Shown here: positions 19,537 to 28,332 of the stretch, one piece after another
Numbering within the stretch: the stretch's first letter is position 1
Layout of the letters: every line of letters begins with the position of its first letter
Source: Pseudomonas sp. 8O
GTDB lineage: Bacteria > Pseudomonadota > Gammaproteobacteria > Pseudomonadales > Pseudomonadaceae
Direction of reading: 5' to 3'
DNA: 64,000 nucleotides
NCBI RefSeq assembly: GCF_902506495.1
Contig: NZ_LR733265.1
Span: forward strand, 312,098-376,097
Translations under genes and position numbers: made by a program
Notes under the pieces: generated by a model
Told to the model about the DNA's origin: nothing
Seen by the model: the letters and a program-made list of their open reading frames with translations, nothing else
The model's database searches: none

Positions 19537-20798
19537 AGAAGACGCTGCAAGCGCTCCAGCAAGCGCTCCAGCGCGCCCTGGTTGGCCTTGAGTACGCTCA
19601 GGCCGGCCTGGCTCATACGCTGTATCTCGCTTGGTTCGTTGAGCAACGTCGCCACTTTGTCCGCCAACTGCACGGCGCTCTCCACTTCGCTCAGGGCGCC
19701 GGCTTCACGCAATTGCGCGGCGATTTCCAGGAAGTTGAACAGGTGTGGGCCGCTCAGCACTGGCTTGCCCAGTGCGGCTGGCTCCAGCAGGTTGTGGCCG
19801 CCATTGGCCACCAGGCTGCCGCCGACGAAGGCGATATCCGCCAGCGCGTAGAGAAACAGCAGCTCACCCATGGTGTCACCGAGCAGCACCTGGTCGCCGG
19901 CTTGCACGGCTTCACCCGTGGAGCGCCTGCGCGTCGGCAGTCCCTGGCTCAGGCAGAGTTCATTGACCGAGTTGAACCGCTCGGGGTGGCGCGGCACCAG
20001 GATCAGTAGCGCATCAGGGTGATTGCTGAGCAACTGGCGATGGGCGGCGAGAATGATTTCGTCCTCTCCAGCATGGGTGCTGGCAGCGATCCAGACAGGT
20101 CGAGTCGTTGCCTGCCATTGCTGGCGAAGCGCATCTGCGCGTTGCGGCAGCTCGGCATCGATCTTCAGGTCGAACTTGATCGAACCGGTGATTTCCACAC
20201 AGCCAGGGCGAGCGCCCAGATCGAGAAAACGCTGCGCCTCGGCCTGGGTCTGCACGGCGATCAGCGACAGTTCGGCAAGCATTGGCGCGGTGAGTTTGCC
20301 AAAGCGTGCATAGCCGCGTGCCGAGCGCTCGGACAGGCGCGCGTTGGCCAGGGCTACGGGAATGTTGCGCTTGGCGCACTGATGGATGTGGTTCGGCCAC
20401 AGCTCGGTTTCCATCACCACGGCCAGACGCGGCCGTGCGCGGTCGAGAAAGCGCGCGGCAGCCCAGGGCAGATCATAGGGCAGGTAGCAGTGCTGCACGT
20501 TTTCACCGAACAGCGCCTGGATGCGCTCGGAGCCGGTCGGCGTCATGCAGGTCACGGTGATCGGCAGCTCGGGATAACGCGCTTGCAGCGCGCGAATCAT
20601 CGGCGCGGCGGCGATGCTTTCACCGACCGATACCGCGTGCACCCAGATGCCGCCCGGTGTCATCGCTGGCAGGCCGAGGGAGAAACGTTCGTTGATACGC
20701 CGAGCGTAAGCCGGCGCCTTGCGCGCACGCAGGCCCAGGCGCAGGGCAATCAGGGGCAAGGCCAGGTGCAGCAGCAGGGTGTAGAGGAGTCTGTTCAT
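19533..20798 (-). CDS. waaA: 3-deoxy-D-manno-octulosonic acid (Kdo) transferase WaaA
   Basis: Inner-membrane-associated glycosyltransferase of 421 aa that adds Kdo to lipid IVA. The N-terminal MNRLLYTLLLHLALPLIALRL is the membrane anchor. WVHAVSVGESIAA with its catalytic-type Glu follows, then the GT30 C-terminal Rossmann half (WIAASTHAGEDEI, LVPRHPERF, GGSLVANGGHNLLEP). The ATG at 20798 is chosen; the frame stays open upstream into the LysR gene without family similarity. The last codons and stop are formed by an extragenic palindrome. Confidence 0.93.
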   Translation of the reverse strand: MNRLLYTLLLHLALPLIALRLGLRARKAPAYARRINERFSLGLPAMTPGGIWVHAVSVGESIAAAPMIRALQARYPELPITVTCMTPTGSERIQALFGENVQHCYLPYDLPWAAARFLDRARPRLAVVMETELWPNHIHQCAKRNIPVALANARLSERSARGYARFGKLTAPMLAELSLIAVQTQAEAQRFLDLGARPGCVEITGSIKFDLKIDAELPQRADALRQQWQATTRPVWIAASTHAGEDEIILAAHRQLLSNHPDALLILVPRHPERFNSVNELCLSQGLPTRRRSTGEAVQAGDQVLLGDTMGELLFLYALADIAFVGGSLVANGGHNLLEPAALGKPVLSGPHLFNFLEIAAQLREAGALSEVESAVQLADKVATLLNEPSEIQRMSQAGLSVLKANQGALERLLERLQRLL

Positions 20799-20841
20799 GG
20801 GGGCGCAGCTTATCGCCGCCTGCCATCGGCTGGAAGCATGA

Positions 20842-21729
20842 TCACGCTTGCGGGCGCAGCAGTTCACGCGCCAGGCAGTCGGCCAGCCAGTTGGCCGCGG
20901 GGCCGAGCGCACCGTCGCGACGGCAGACCAGTTCCACCACCAGCGGCAGCGGTGCCCAGTCGCTACGCAGTTCCTGCAAGTGGCCCTGATAGGTCGGATA
21001 CTGCGCCACATGGCGCGGCAGCCAGGCCCAGCCAAGGCCGCGTATCACCAGCTCGGCCATGACGTAGAAGCTGTCGGCGCGCCATACCAGTGGGCTGATC
21101 TGTTCGCCGCCGGGGTAGTGGCTGTCCTGCGGCGTCATCAGCAGTTGACGGTGTTCGGCGAGATCACTGCGTTCGACGCAGTCGAGCTCGGCCAGCGGGT
21201 GTTGCGGGCTGCACACCGTGACCATCTCGATGGTGCCCAGGCGCTGGCTTTCCAGCTCCCTTGGCATCTGCTCGTGATGAAACAGCAGGCCCAGATCGGC
21301 CTGACGTTGCAGCAGCTTACGCGCCACGTCGCCCTGGGCGCCGCTGGAAAGCTGCACTTCGAGCAGCGGAAAGGCCTCGGCCAGGGCTTCAAGGCTGGCC
21401 AGCACTGGCTGGTAGGGCATGGCTTCGTCCTGTGCCAGGCGCAGGCGCGCCTCCTCGCCACGCGCCAGACCCAGCGCGCGGCCATCGAGTCGCTCGCACT
21501 GCTGCAACACGCTGCGGGCCTGCTCCAGCAGCGCGATGCCCGCTTCGGTCAGGCGCGGCTGGCGCCCACTGCTGCGTTCGAAGAGGGTGACGCCGAGATC
21601 GCTTTCGAGCAGGGCGATGGCGGTGCTGACCGCCGATTGCGCGCGTCCGGTTTGCCGAGCTGCGGCAGAAAAGGATCGGCTCTCGGCGGTACGGACGAAC
21701 AGTTGAAGCTGATCGAGGTTCCAGTTCAT
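20842..21729 (-). CDS. LysR-family transcriptional regulator
   Basis: Regulator of 295 aa. The N-terminal winged helix-turn-helix is typical (MNWNLDQLQLFVRTAESRSF, then SAAARQTGRAQSAVSTAIALLE, about residues 1-60), followed by a periplasmic-binding-protein-like effector domain. It is divergent from an SMR-type efflux gene with an 89-bp intergenic region that contains a good LysR palindrome. By the usual LysR arrangement it probably controls that gene and itself. The inducer is unknown. Confidence 0.88.
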   Translation of the reverse strand: MNWNLDQLQLFVRTAESRSFSAAARQTGRAQSAVSTAIALLESDLGVTLFERSSGRQPRLTEAGIALLEQARSVLQQCERLDGRALGLARGEEARLRLAQDEAMPYQPVLASLEALAEAFPLLEVQLSSGAQGDVARKLLQRQADLGLLFHHEQMPRELESQRLGTIEMVTVCSPQHPLAELDCVERSDLAEHRQLLMTPQDSHYPGGEQISPLVWRADSFYVMAELVIRGLGWAWLPRHVAQYPTYQGHLQELRSDWAPLPLVVELVCRRDGALGPAANWLADCLARELLRPQA

Positions 21730-21734
21730 GGCTG

Positions 21735-21757
21735 ACCTATCTCAAAAACAGATAGGT
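21735..21757. promoter_or_regulatory. Probable LysR operator between the regulator and the SMR gene
   Basis: Perfect 7-bp arms ACCTATC and GATAGGT are separated by 9 bp and contain the T-N11-A core of LysR boxes. The site is 6 bp from the regulator start and 62 bp from the SMR start, so binding could repress the regulator and activate the pump gene. Confidence 0.65.
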
Positions 21758-21818
21758 AATGACTTTATCCCATCAAGGAATAACTTAGAATTGCCGTCAT
21801 CTTTCAGGAGTCGCCATC

Positions 21819-22151
21819 ATGCCCGGATATCTCTATCTCGCCATTGCCATCGCGGCCGAAGTGGTCGCCACCACCTCGATGAAGGCTATCGATGGTTTCA
21901 ACAAACCCTTGCCGCTGTTGCTGGTTATCGGCGGTTATGCGATCGCCTTCTGGATGCTGATTCTGGTGGTTCGCACCATCCCGGTGGGTATCGCCTACGC
22001 CATCTGGGCAGGGTTGGGCATCGTGCTGGTCAGCATTGCGGCGATGTTCATCTATCAGCAGAAACTCGATCTGCCGGCTGTGCTCGGCATGGGGCTGATC
22101 GTCAGTGGCGTGGTGGTGATCCAGTTGTTCTCCAGCTCCACCGGTCACTGA
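21819..22151 (+). CDS. Small multidrug resistance (SMR/EmrE-type) transporter
   Basis: Inner-membrane protein of 110 aa with four hydrophobic helices. The essential membrane Glu is at residue 14 (AIAAEVVAT), and the helix 3 motif GIAYAIWAG is present, both hallmarks of the QacE/EmrE drug/proton antiporter branch rather than guanidinium exporters only by weak criteria. A GGAG ribosome-binding site lies 8 bp upstream. Its divergent LysR neighbour suggests inducible expression. Substrates are probably cationic compounds. Confidence 0.88.
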   Translation: MPGYLYLAIAIAAEVVATTSMKAIDGFNKPLPLLLVIGGYAIAFWMLILVVRTIPVGIAYAIWAGLGIVLVSIAAMFIYQQKLDLPAVLGMGLIVSGVVVIQLFSSSTGH

Positions 22152-22174
22152 GGCCGTGCGTACCTGAGGGCCTT

Positions 22175-22195
22175 GGTGCGCATGGCACACCCTAC
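22175..22195. repeat. GGTGCGCATGGCACACCCTAC half-palindrome
   Basis: A single inverted module ending in CCCTAC, the complement of GTAGGG. It belongs to the same family as the repeats at 56491 and 19405 but lacks a clear second arm. It lies between the SMR gene and the FAD oxidoreductase. Confidence 0.4.
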
Positions 22196-22249
22196 GGGTA
22201 CTGCCTGAAGCCGTTATACTGCGCGCCTGTTTTTCGCCGAGGCCCGTTC

Positions 22250-23425
22250 ATGTCCCAGTCTCTCAGCACCGATGTCCTGATCGTCGGCGGCGGTATCGCC
22301 GGCCTCTGGCTCAATGCGCGTCTGCGTCAGCAGGGCTTCGCCACTGTTCTGGTTGAGCGTGGCAGCCTGGGGGGCGGACAGAGCCTGAAGTCGCAGGGCA
22401 TCATCCATGGCGGCGCCAAATACGCCCTGCATGGCGCGCTGACCGGTGCCTCCGAGGCCATCGCCGATATGCCGCGCCGCTGGCGCGAGGCGCTTGCGGG
22501 CAATGGCGAGCTGGATCTGTCCGGTGTGCGCATTCTTTCCGACGCGCATTACCTGTGGTCGCCTGGCACTCTGGCCGGCAACCTCACCAGTTTCTTTGCC
22601 AGCAAGGCCGTGCGCGGCCGTGTCGATCAGGTCAAGGGCGAGCAATTGCCGCCGGCGCTGCAGCACCCGAAGTTCAAGGGCAAGGTCTATCGCCTCGCTG
22701 AGCTGGTGCTCGACGTGCCGAGCCTGATCGCGCGCCTGGCTGAGCTGGCCGGCGACAGCCTCCTGGCCGCCGAGCGTATCGAACCGCTGCAGGATAACGG
22801 TGAGCTGTGCGGGTTGATCGTCGATGGTCGCGAGATTCGTGCGCAGCGCGTGGTGCTCAGCGCGGGGGCCGGCAATGCCGAGTTGCTCGCCGCTCTGGGC
22901 ATCGAACAGCCCGCACAGCAGTTGCGCCCCCTGCATATGGTGCTGGCCAAGGGGCCGGCGCTGAAGCCGTTGTACGCGCATTGCCTCGGTGGTGGGCCCA
23001 AGCCTCGGGTCACCGTGACCACCCATCCGGCGGCCGATGGGCAGTGGGTCTGGTACCTCGGTGGCGACCTGGCTGAAGCTGATGGCGTCGCTCGCGACGA
23101 GGTCGCTCAAATTCAGGCCGCGCAAAAGGAAATGGCGGCGCTGCTGCCTTGGGTCGACCAGAGCCAGACCCGCTGGGCCACATTGCGTGTGGATCGCGCC
23201 GAGCCCGCGCAGTCGGGCCTGGTGCGCCCGGACAATGCCTTTCTCGCCGAGCAACAGCGCCTGCTGGTGGGCTGGCCGACCAAGCTGGCGCTGGCGCCGG
23301 ACTTTGCTGACCGCGTACTCGCTGCTCTGCTGCGCGATAACCTGCAGCCTGGTGGCCATGCCCGGTTGCCCGAACTGCCGCGCCCAGCGCTGGGACAGCC
23401 GGTGTGGGAGGTACTGCTGCCATGA
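22250..23425 (+). CDS. FAD-dependent oxidoreductase (DAO superfamily)
   Basis: Flavoprotein of 391 aa. The N-terminal dinucleotide-binding motif VLIVGGGIAGLWLNARLRQ (about residues 10-28) is followed by an ERGSLGGGQS segment, and the fold is that of D-amino-acid-oxidase/glycerol-3-phosphate-dehydrogenase-like enzymes. The second half contains VVLSAGAGNAELLAALG. The ATG at 22250 is directly followed by the FAD motif, so longer frames are rejected. The end overlaps the aldo/keto reductase start by ATGA, indicating coupled translation. The substrate is unknown. Confidence 0.8.
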   Translation: MSQSLSTDVLIVGGGIAGLWLNARLRQQGFATVLVERGSLGGGQSLKSQGIIHGGAKYALHGALTGASEAIADMPRRWREALAGNGELDLSGVRILSDAHYLWSPGTLAGNLTSFFASKAVRGRVDQVKGEQLPPALQHPKFKGKVYRLAELVLDVPSLIARLAELAGDSLLAAERIEPLQDNGELCGLIVDGREIRAQRVVLSAGAGNAELLAALGIEQPAQQLRPLHMVLAKGPALKPLYAHCLGGGPKPRVTVTTHPAADGQWVWYLGGDLAEADGVARDEVAQIQAAQKEMAALLPWVDQSQTRWATLRVDRAEPAQSGLVRPDNAFLAEQQRLLVGWPTKLALAPDFADRVLAALLRDNLQPGGHARLPELPRPALGQPVWEVLLP

Positions 23426-24231
23426 GCACTCTGCATGAGCTGCATCGCCCGCTGGGCTCCACCGGCTTGCGGGTTTCGCCGCTGGGGCTCGGCACGGTCA
23501 AGCTCGGCCGTGATCAGGGCGTGAAGTACCCCAATGGGTTCACCATTCCTGACGATGCGCAGGCGCTGGCCTTGCTGCAGCAGGCCCGCGAGCTGGGCAT
23601 CAATCTGATCGATACCGCGCCGGCTTACGGCGTCAGCGAGCAACGCCTCGGCCCGCTGCTGCGTGGTCAGCGTGATGAGTGGGTGATCGTCAGCAAGACC
23701 GGCGAAGAGTTCGAGCAGGGACAGTCGCACTTCGATTTCTCCCCCGCCCATACCCGCCTCTCGGTCGAGCGCAGCCTCAAACGCCTGGAGACCGACCGTA
23801 TCGATCTGCTGCTGGTGCATTCCGACGGCAACGATCTCGCCGTGCTGCGCGAGTCAGGTGTGTACGAGACGCTGGCCGAGCTCAAGGGCGAGGGCAAGAT
23901 CCTCGGCTATGGCATTTCCGGCAAGACTGTCGAGGGCGGGCTGCTGGCGTTGGAACAAGGTGACTGCGCCATGGTCACTTATAACCTGAGCGAACAGGGC
24001 GAGAAGCCAGTACTGGACTACGCTGCCAGTCACGCCAAGGGCATTCTGATCAAGAAGGCGCTGGCCAGCGGGCATGCCTGCCTGGCCGAAGGTGTCGACC
24101 CGGTACGCGCCAGCTTCGAGCTGATCTTCGCTCATCCGGGCGTCAGCAGCGCCATCGTCGGCACCATCACGCCCGCGCACCTGGCGGCCAATGTCGCGAC
24201 AGTCGCGGCGGTTTTGCAGGGCGTCCGCTGA
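23422..24231 (+). CDS. Aldo/keto reductase
   Basis: NAD(P)H-dependent oxidoreductase of 269 aa with a TIM-barrel fold. The family motifs are LGLGTVKLG at the start, LIDTAPAYGVSEQRLG (catalytic Asp and Tyr), SKTGEEF (catalytic Lys), and DLLLVHSDG (the family His). The C-terminal FAHPGVSSAIVGTITPAHL is the usual cofactor-binding end. Translationally coupled to the preceding flavoprotein, so the two may act on related metabolites. Confidence 0.85.
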   Translation: MSTLHELHRPLGSTGLRVSPLGLGTVKLGRDQGVKYPNGFTIPDDAQALALLQQARELGINLIDTAPAYGVSEQRLGPLLRGQRDEWVIVSKTGEEFEQGQSHFDFSPAHTRLSVERSLKRLETDRIDLLLVHSDGNDLAVLRESGVYETLAELKGEGKILGYGISGKTVEGGLLALEQGDCAMVTYNLSEQGEKPVLDYAASHAKGILIKKALASGHACLAEGVDPVRASFELIFAHPGVSSAIVGTITPAHLAANVATVAAVLQGVR

Positions 24232-24376
24232 GGTCCCCGGTCACGTCCTCTTACAGCCTCGGGTTGTGCTGGGTAGTCGGCTTGGGGCAGCCTTGAGCGG
24301 TTTTCGCTTCAACCTGATCCTCGCGTGAGCGCTGGCTGCCGAGCCGCCTCACGCCCAGCCGGAACAAGGAGTCGAG

Positions 24377-25285
24377 ATGCCGCGTACGCTGATCCGCAAG
24401 GACCCGAGTAACTTCAAGACCCTGCCGCTGTTCGTCGAAGCCAGCCCTGATGGCCTGAGCTACCAGAGCCTGGGACAGCCCCTGAATTTCCAGCAGATGC
24501 TCGAACGTCGCCGCCCGATCAACGTGGCGGACAACTCGCGGTTTTCCGTCGAACTGGCCAACCTCGGAGTATCGGTGCGCCTGACCCTGCGTCTGCATGG
24601 ACGCGACTACTGGCTGCTGGTGCGTCAGCGCCGTCCGGATCGCGGCGACACCGTGCTCAAGCTGATTTCCGGCTATGTGCCAGCGCATGAGCTCAATCTG
24701 CCGTTGCTCACGGCCATTCAGGAAGTCGCCGAGGAGTGCCTGCTGGAGAGCGCCGATGGCTGGCTGAGCGGGCGTTTCGCCGATACATGGTTGCCTACGC
24801 CCTATCAGGGCGCGCTGCGTTATCGCGAGTCGAGCCATTTTCGCCTCAGCCCGTTGTCCGGCGCTGCCCGGCCGGTACAGTGCGGCAACCTGACCTTGCT
24901 CGAGCGCCCGCGCGCCTATGTGCATCTGCCTACCGCATCCTTGCAGCTGGTCTATGACCTGAGCCTGGAGCTACCGCGCGATGCTCGGCAACTGAGCCTG
25001 TTCCATGTCGACGAATGCCTGGAAGACGGCCGCCTGGTGGCGCGTCTGGAGCGTCGCCGGCCAGATATCTATTTGCTGGCATTGCAGCGCGGTGCGCCCA
25101 GCGGTGGGTTGTTCACCCTGCGCAAGGGTGAGCTGCTGCCCGCCAGTACCCGAGGGGTCTGGCTGTCGGAGAGTTTTGCCGAACAGGATGGCTGGCTGGT
25201 GCGTGATGAGCGGATTCGCTGGAAGGACTGGTTGCAGCGCTACGGTGTAAAGACGCCGCAGCGGCGCGCATTGGTCAGTGCGTAA
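24377..25285 (+). CDS. Conserved protein with a degenerate Nudix-like motif
   Basis: 302 aa, soluble, no signal peptide. I do not recognise an assigned function; homologues in Pseudomonas have been labelled as a metal ABC transporter ATPase, but no Walker motifs are present, so that label is not supported. Residues about 97-120 read SGYVPAHELN, then AIQEVAEECLLE, which fits the GX5E and EUXEE parts of a Nudix box while the canonical Arg and the last Gly are missing. The ATG has AAGGAG upstream. The TAA stop is the first part of a palindromic repeat. A Nudix-fold protein with altered chemistry is my best guess. Confidence 0.6.
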   Translation: MPRTLIRKDPSNFKTLPLFVEASPDGLSYQSLGQPLNFQQMLERRRPINVADNSRFSVELANLGVSVRLTLRLHGRDYWLLVRQRRPDRGDTVLKLISGYVPAHELNLPLLTAIQEVAEECLLESADGWLSGRFADTWLPTPYQGALRYRESSHFRLSPLSGAARPVQCGNLTLLERPRAYVHLPTASLQLVYDLSLELPRDARQLSLFHVDECLEDGRLVARLERRRPDIYLLALQRGAPSGGLFTLRKGELLPASTRGVWLSESFAEQDGWLVRDERIRWKDWLQRYGVKTPQRRALVSA

Positions 25286-25334
25286 GGCGGGTGCAACCCG
25301 CTGTTGGCCGTCTGGCGGGTTGCACCCGCCCTAC
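25282..25334. repeat. GTA(A/G)GGCGGGTGCAACCCGC palindrome; supplies the stop of the upstream gene
   Basis: Left arm 25282-25301 and right arm 25315-25334 are inverted copies. The TAA at 25283-25285 that ends the preceding gene is the second to fourth base of the left arm. The right arm ends in CCCTAC. It could form a hairpin between the convergent genes. Confidence 0.7.
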
Positions 25335-25350
25335 ATAGGCTTCGCCGCTT

Positions 25351-26880
25351 TCACGCTCGGCTCTCGCGCATGCGCGTCAGTTGCCGCTCCAGCAGGGCCG
25401 GATAAGGATCGAGCAGGCGCTCCACGCAGCTGGCCCCTTCCGGGCTGGCAATCGGGCGGATGCGGGCGCGCTGGCGGGCCAGGGCATCTTGCGCGACGCG
25501 TTGCTCGACCAGCAGCAGGTTGCGACTGTGTTGCGACAACGCCAGGGCATCCAGAGCGCTGTCGCTGAGCAGCAGGTCGGCCTGGCCCAGCTCTTCCAGG
25601 TCGCTGCCCAGGGTCAGCCCCAACTGCAGCTGCAGCGTGATGCCGCTGTCGGCGACCTCGATCTGCAGGGCGTGGCCCAATGCGCGCATCAGCTCGCCAC
25701 AGCAGATAGCGTGGGTCAGATAGTCCTCACCGCATTCACGCTCATGGAACAGCATCAGGCTGCTGCCATCCTTTAGCGTGTGCAGTTGTCCCTGATACAG
25801 CGCGGCAGCCTGTTCCAGGCAGCCCCGATAACGATCCAGCAGGTCCAGCAGGCGCGTGCGCGGCAGGCGCCGAAGCTGTTCCTGGGCGCCGAGCTGAATG
25901 GCCAGTACGGCGCTGGCTTGCGATGGGCGCGGAGCCTTGGCGACCGGCGCAGGTGCCTCGGACTCGTCACGCAGATCGGCGAAGGGATCATCCGGCTCTA
26001 TCGTGTCGGGCCATGGCTTGAGCTGCTCGTCATCGCCATGCTCATCGCTGATGTCCGCTTCATCGAGGGCATGCTCGGCCGCGATCTCATCCTGCTCGTC
26101 GAAGCGCTCGTCGTCTTCTTCGTGCAGATAGTCCTCGCTGTCATCGAGCAGTTGTTCGTCATCCAGTTCCTGCTCGGGCTCCGGTTTTTCAGGTACCAGG
26201 CGCGCTTGCAGTTGGCGCGCCAGATCACCGATCTCGTCGTTGCGCCCGGCGCCCGGCGCAGGATCGTCCGGGTCGCGCAGCCATAGGCGCATCTGCAGCA
26301 GGGGCGTGGAAATATGCCGGCCGAGACGCATGCTCAGCGACAGGGTGAGGGCCAGCAGGATCAGGCTGAGGATGCCCATGCTCTGCAGACTGATGGTCAT
26401 CGGCTGCTGGAACTGGCTCATGTCCAGGCTGATGCGCAACTGTCCGGCCATCACTTCCTGGAAGGTGATGGAGGTGGAGTACAGACCTTCGCTTTCACCC
26501 AGCACGCTACGTGTCGGGCGCGCGCCTGCTTCGGCCAGGATGCGACTGTCCACGCTGTAGATGGCTGCATGAGCCACCAGCGGGTTTTTCGCCAGGTTGT
26601 TCAGCAGTACGTTGAGGCTGAGGATGTCGTTGGACACCAGCAGTTCGGTGGCCGAGGCCGCCGTCTGAGTGATCAGCGCCTGGCCCAGTGCATCGGCCTG
26701 CTGCTGCATGGCCTGCTTGAACTGCATGCCCATGACCCAGGCATAGATGACCATCGCCAAGGCCACCAGCAACAGGCTGTGGCTGGCGATGCGCAGCACC
26801 AGAGGCACCCGCCGCTGACGCAGCGCGTGGAAGATCAGGATGAAGAAGTTATCGGGTTTGACGGGCGCGGGCCGGTTCAC
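25351..26880 (-). CDS. AhpA/YtjB (Smp)-family membrane protein with C-terminal extension
   Basis: Membrane protein of 509 aa next to and divergent from serB, the same position as E. coli ytjB (smp). Two transmembrane helices (about residues 26-48 and 163-185) enclose a periplasmic segment. A very acidic linker (about 230-305, Asp/Glu-rich) follows, then a C-terminal domain of about 190 residues that resembles a class III nucleotide-cyclase fold (LLDLLDRYRGCLEQAAALYQG, LKDGSSLMLF, LQLGLTLG) but lacks the usual catalytic Asp pattern. The E. coli protein is less than half as long. The GTG start at 26880 has no good ribosome-binding site, so the start is uncertain. Function unknown. Confidence 0.68.
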   Translation of the reverse strand: MNRPAPVKPDNFFILIFHALRQRRVPLVLRIASHSLLLVALAMVIYAWVMGMQFKQAMQQQADALGQALITQTAASATELLVSNDILSLNVLLNNLAKNPLVAHAAIYSVDSRILAEAGARPTRSVLGESEGLYSTSITFQEVMAGQLRISLDMSQFQQPMTISLQSMGILSLILLALTLSLSMRLGRHISTPLLQMRLWLRDPDDPAPGAGRNDEIGDLARQLQARLVPEKPEPEQELDDEQLLDDSEDYLHEEDDERFDEQDEIAAEHALDEADISDEHGDDEQLKPWPDTIEPDDPFADLRDESEAPAPVAKAPRPSQASAVLAIQLGAQEQLRRLPRTRLLDLLDRYRGCLEQAAALYQGQLHTLKDGSSLMLFHERECGEDYLTHAICCGELMRALGHALQIEVADSGITLQLQLGLTLGSDLEELGQADLLLSDSALDALALSQHSRNLLLVEQRVAQDALARQRARIRPIASPEGASCVERLLDPYPALLERQLTRMRESRA

Positions 26881-27054
26881 AGAGCACGGCTCTTGTCGAC
26901 TGAAGTTGCCGCGCAGTATAGCGAGCGGTCTGGGGCGGGCAAAGCGCGCGGCTGCCCGGATCGACGGGAAACTGGGTAGAATGTGCGCCTTTTCGTCGGT
27001 CAGTGGCCAATTCGCCGCTTGCCTGCCTCAATCGTTTGCCTTGGAGGGTGCGTC

Positions 27055-28269
<1,215 letters not shown>

Positions 28270-28291
28270 ACACCGGCGTTGCGTCGGGTAT

Positions 28292-28321
28292 AAAAAAGCC
28301 GCCTGTTCAGGCGGCTTTTTT
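28292..28321. terminator. Bidirectional terminator between serB and fimX
   Basis: Perfect stem AAAAAAGCCGCCTG/CAGGCGGCTTTTTT with a 2-nt TT centre, 22 bp after the serB stop and 12 bp from the fimX stop. Both strands have a T-tract. Confidence 0.9.
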
Positions 28322-28332
28322 GTCGGCGTGAT

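Noticed and set aside
21728..22249. N-terminal extension of the FAD oxidoreductase frame
   Set aside because: It overlaps the SMR gene in another frame and precedes a normal ATG followed at once by the FAD-binding motif.
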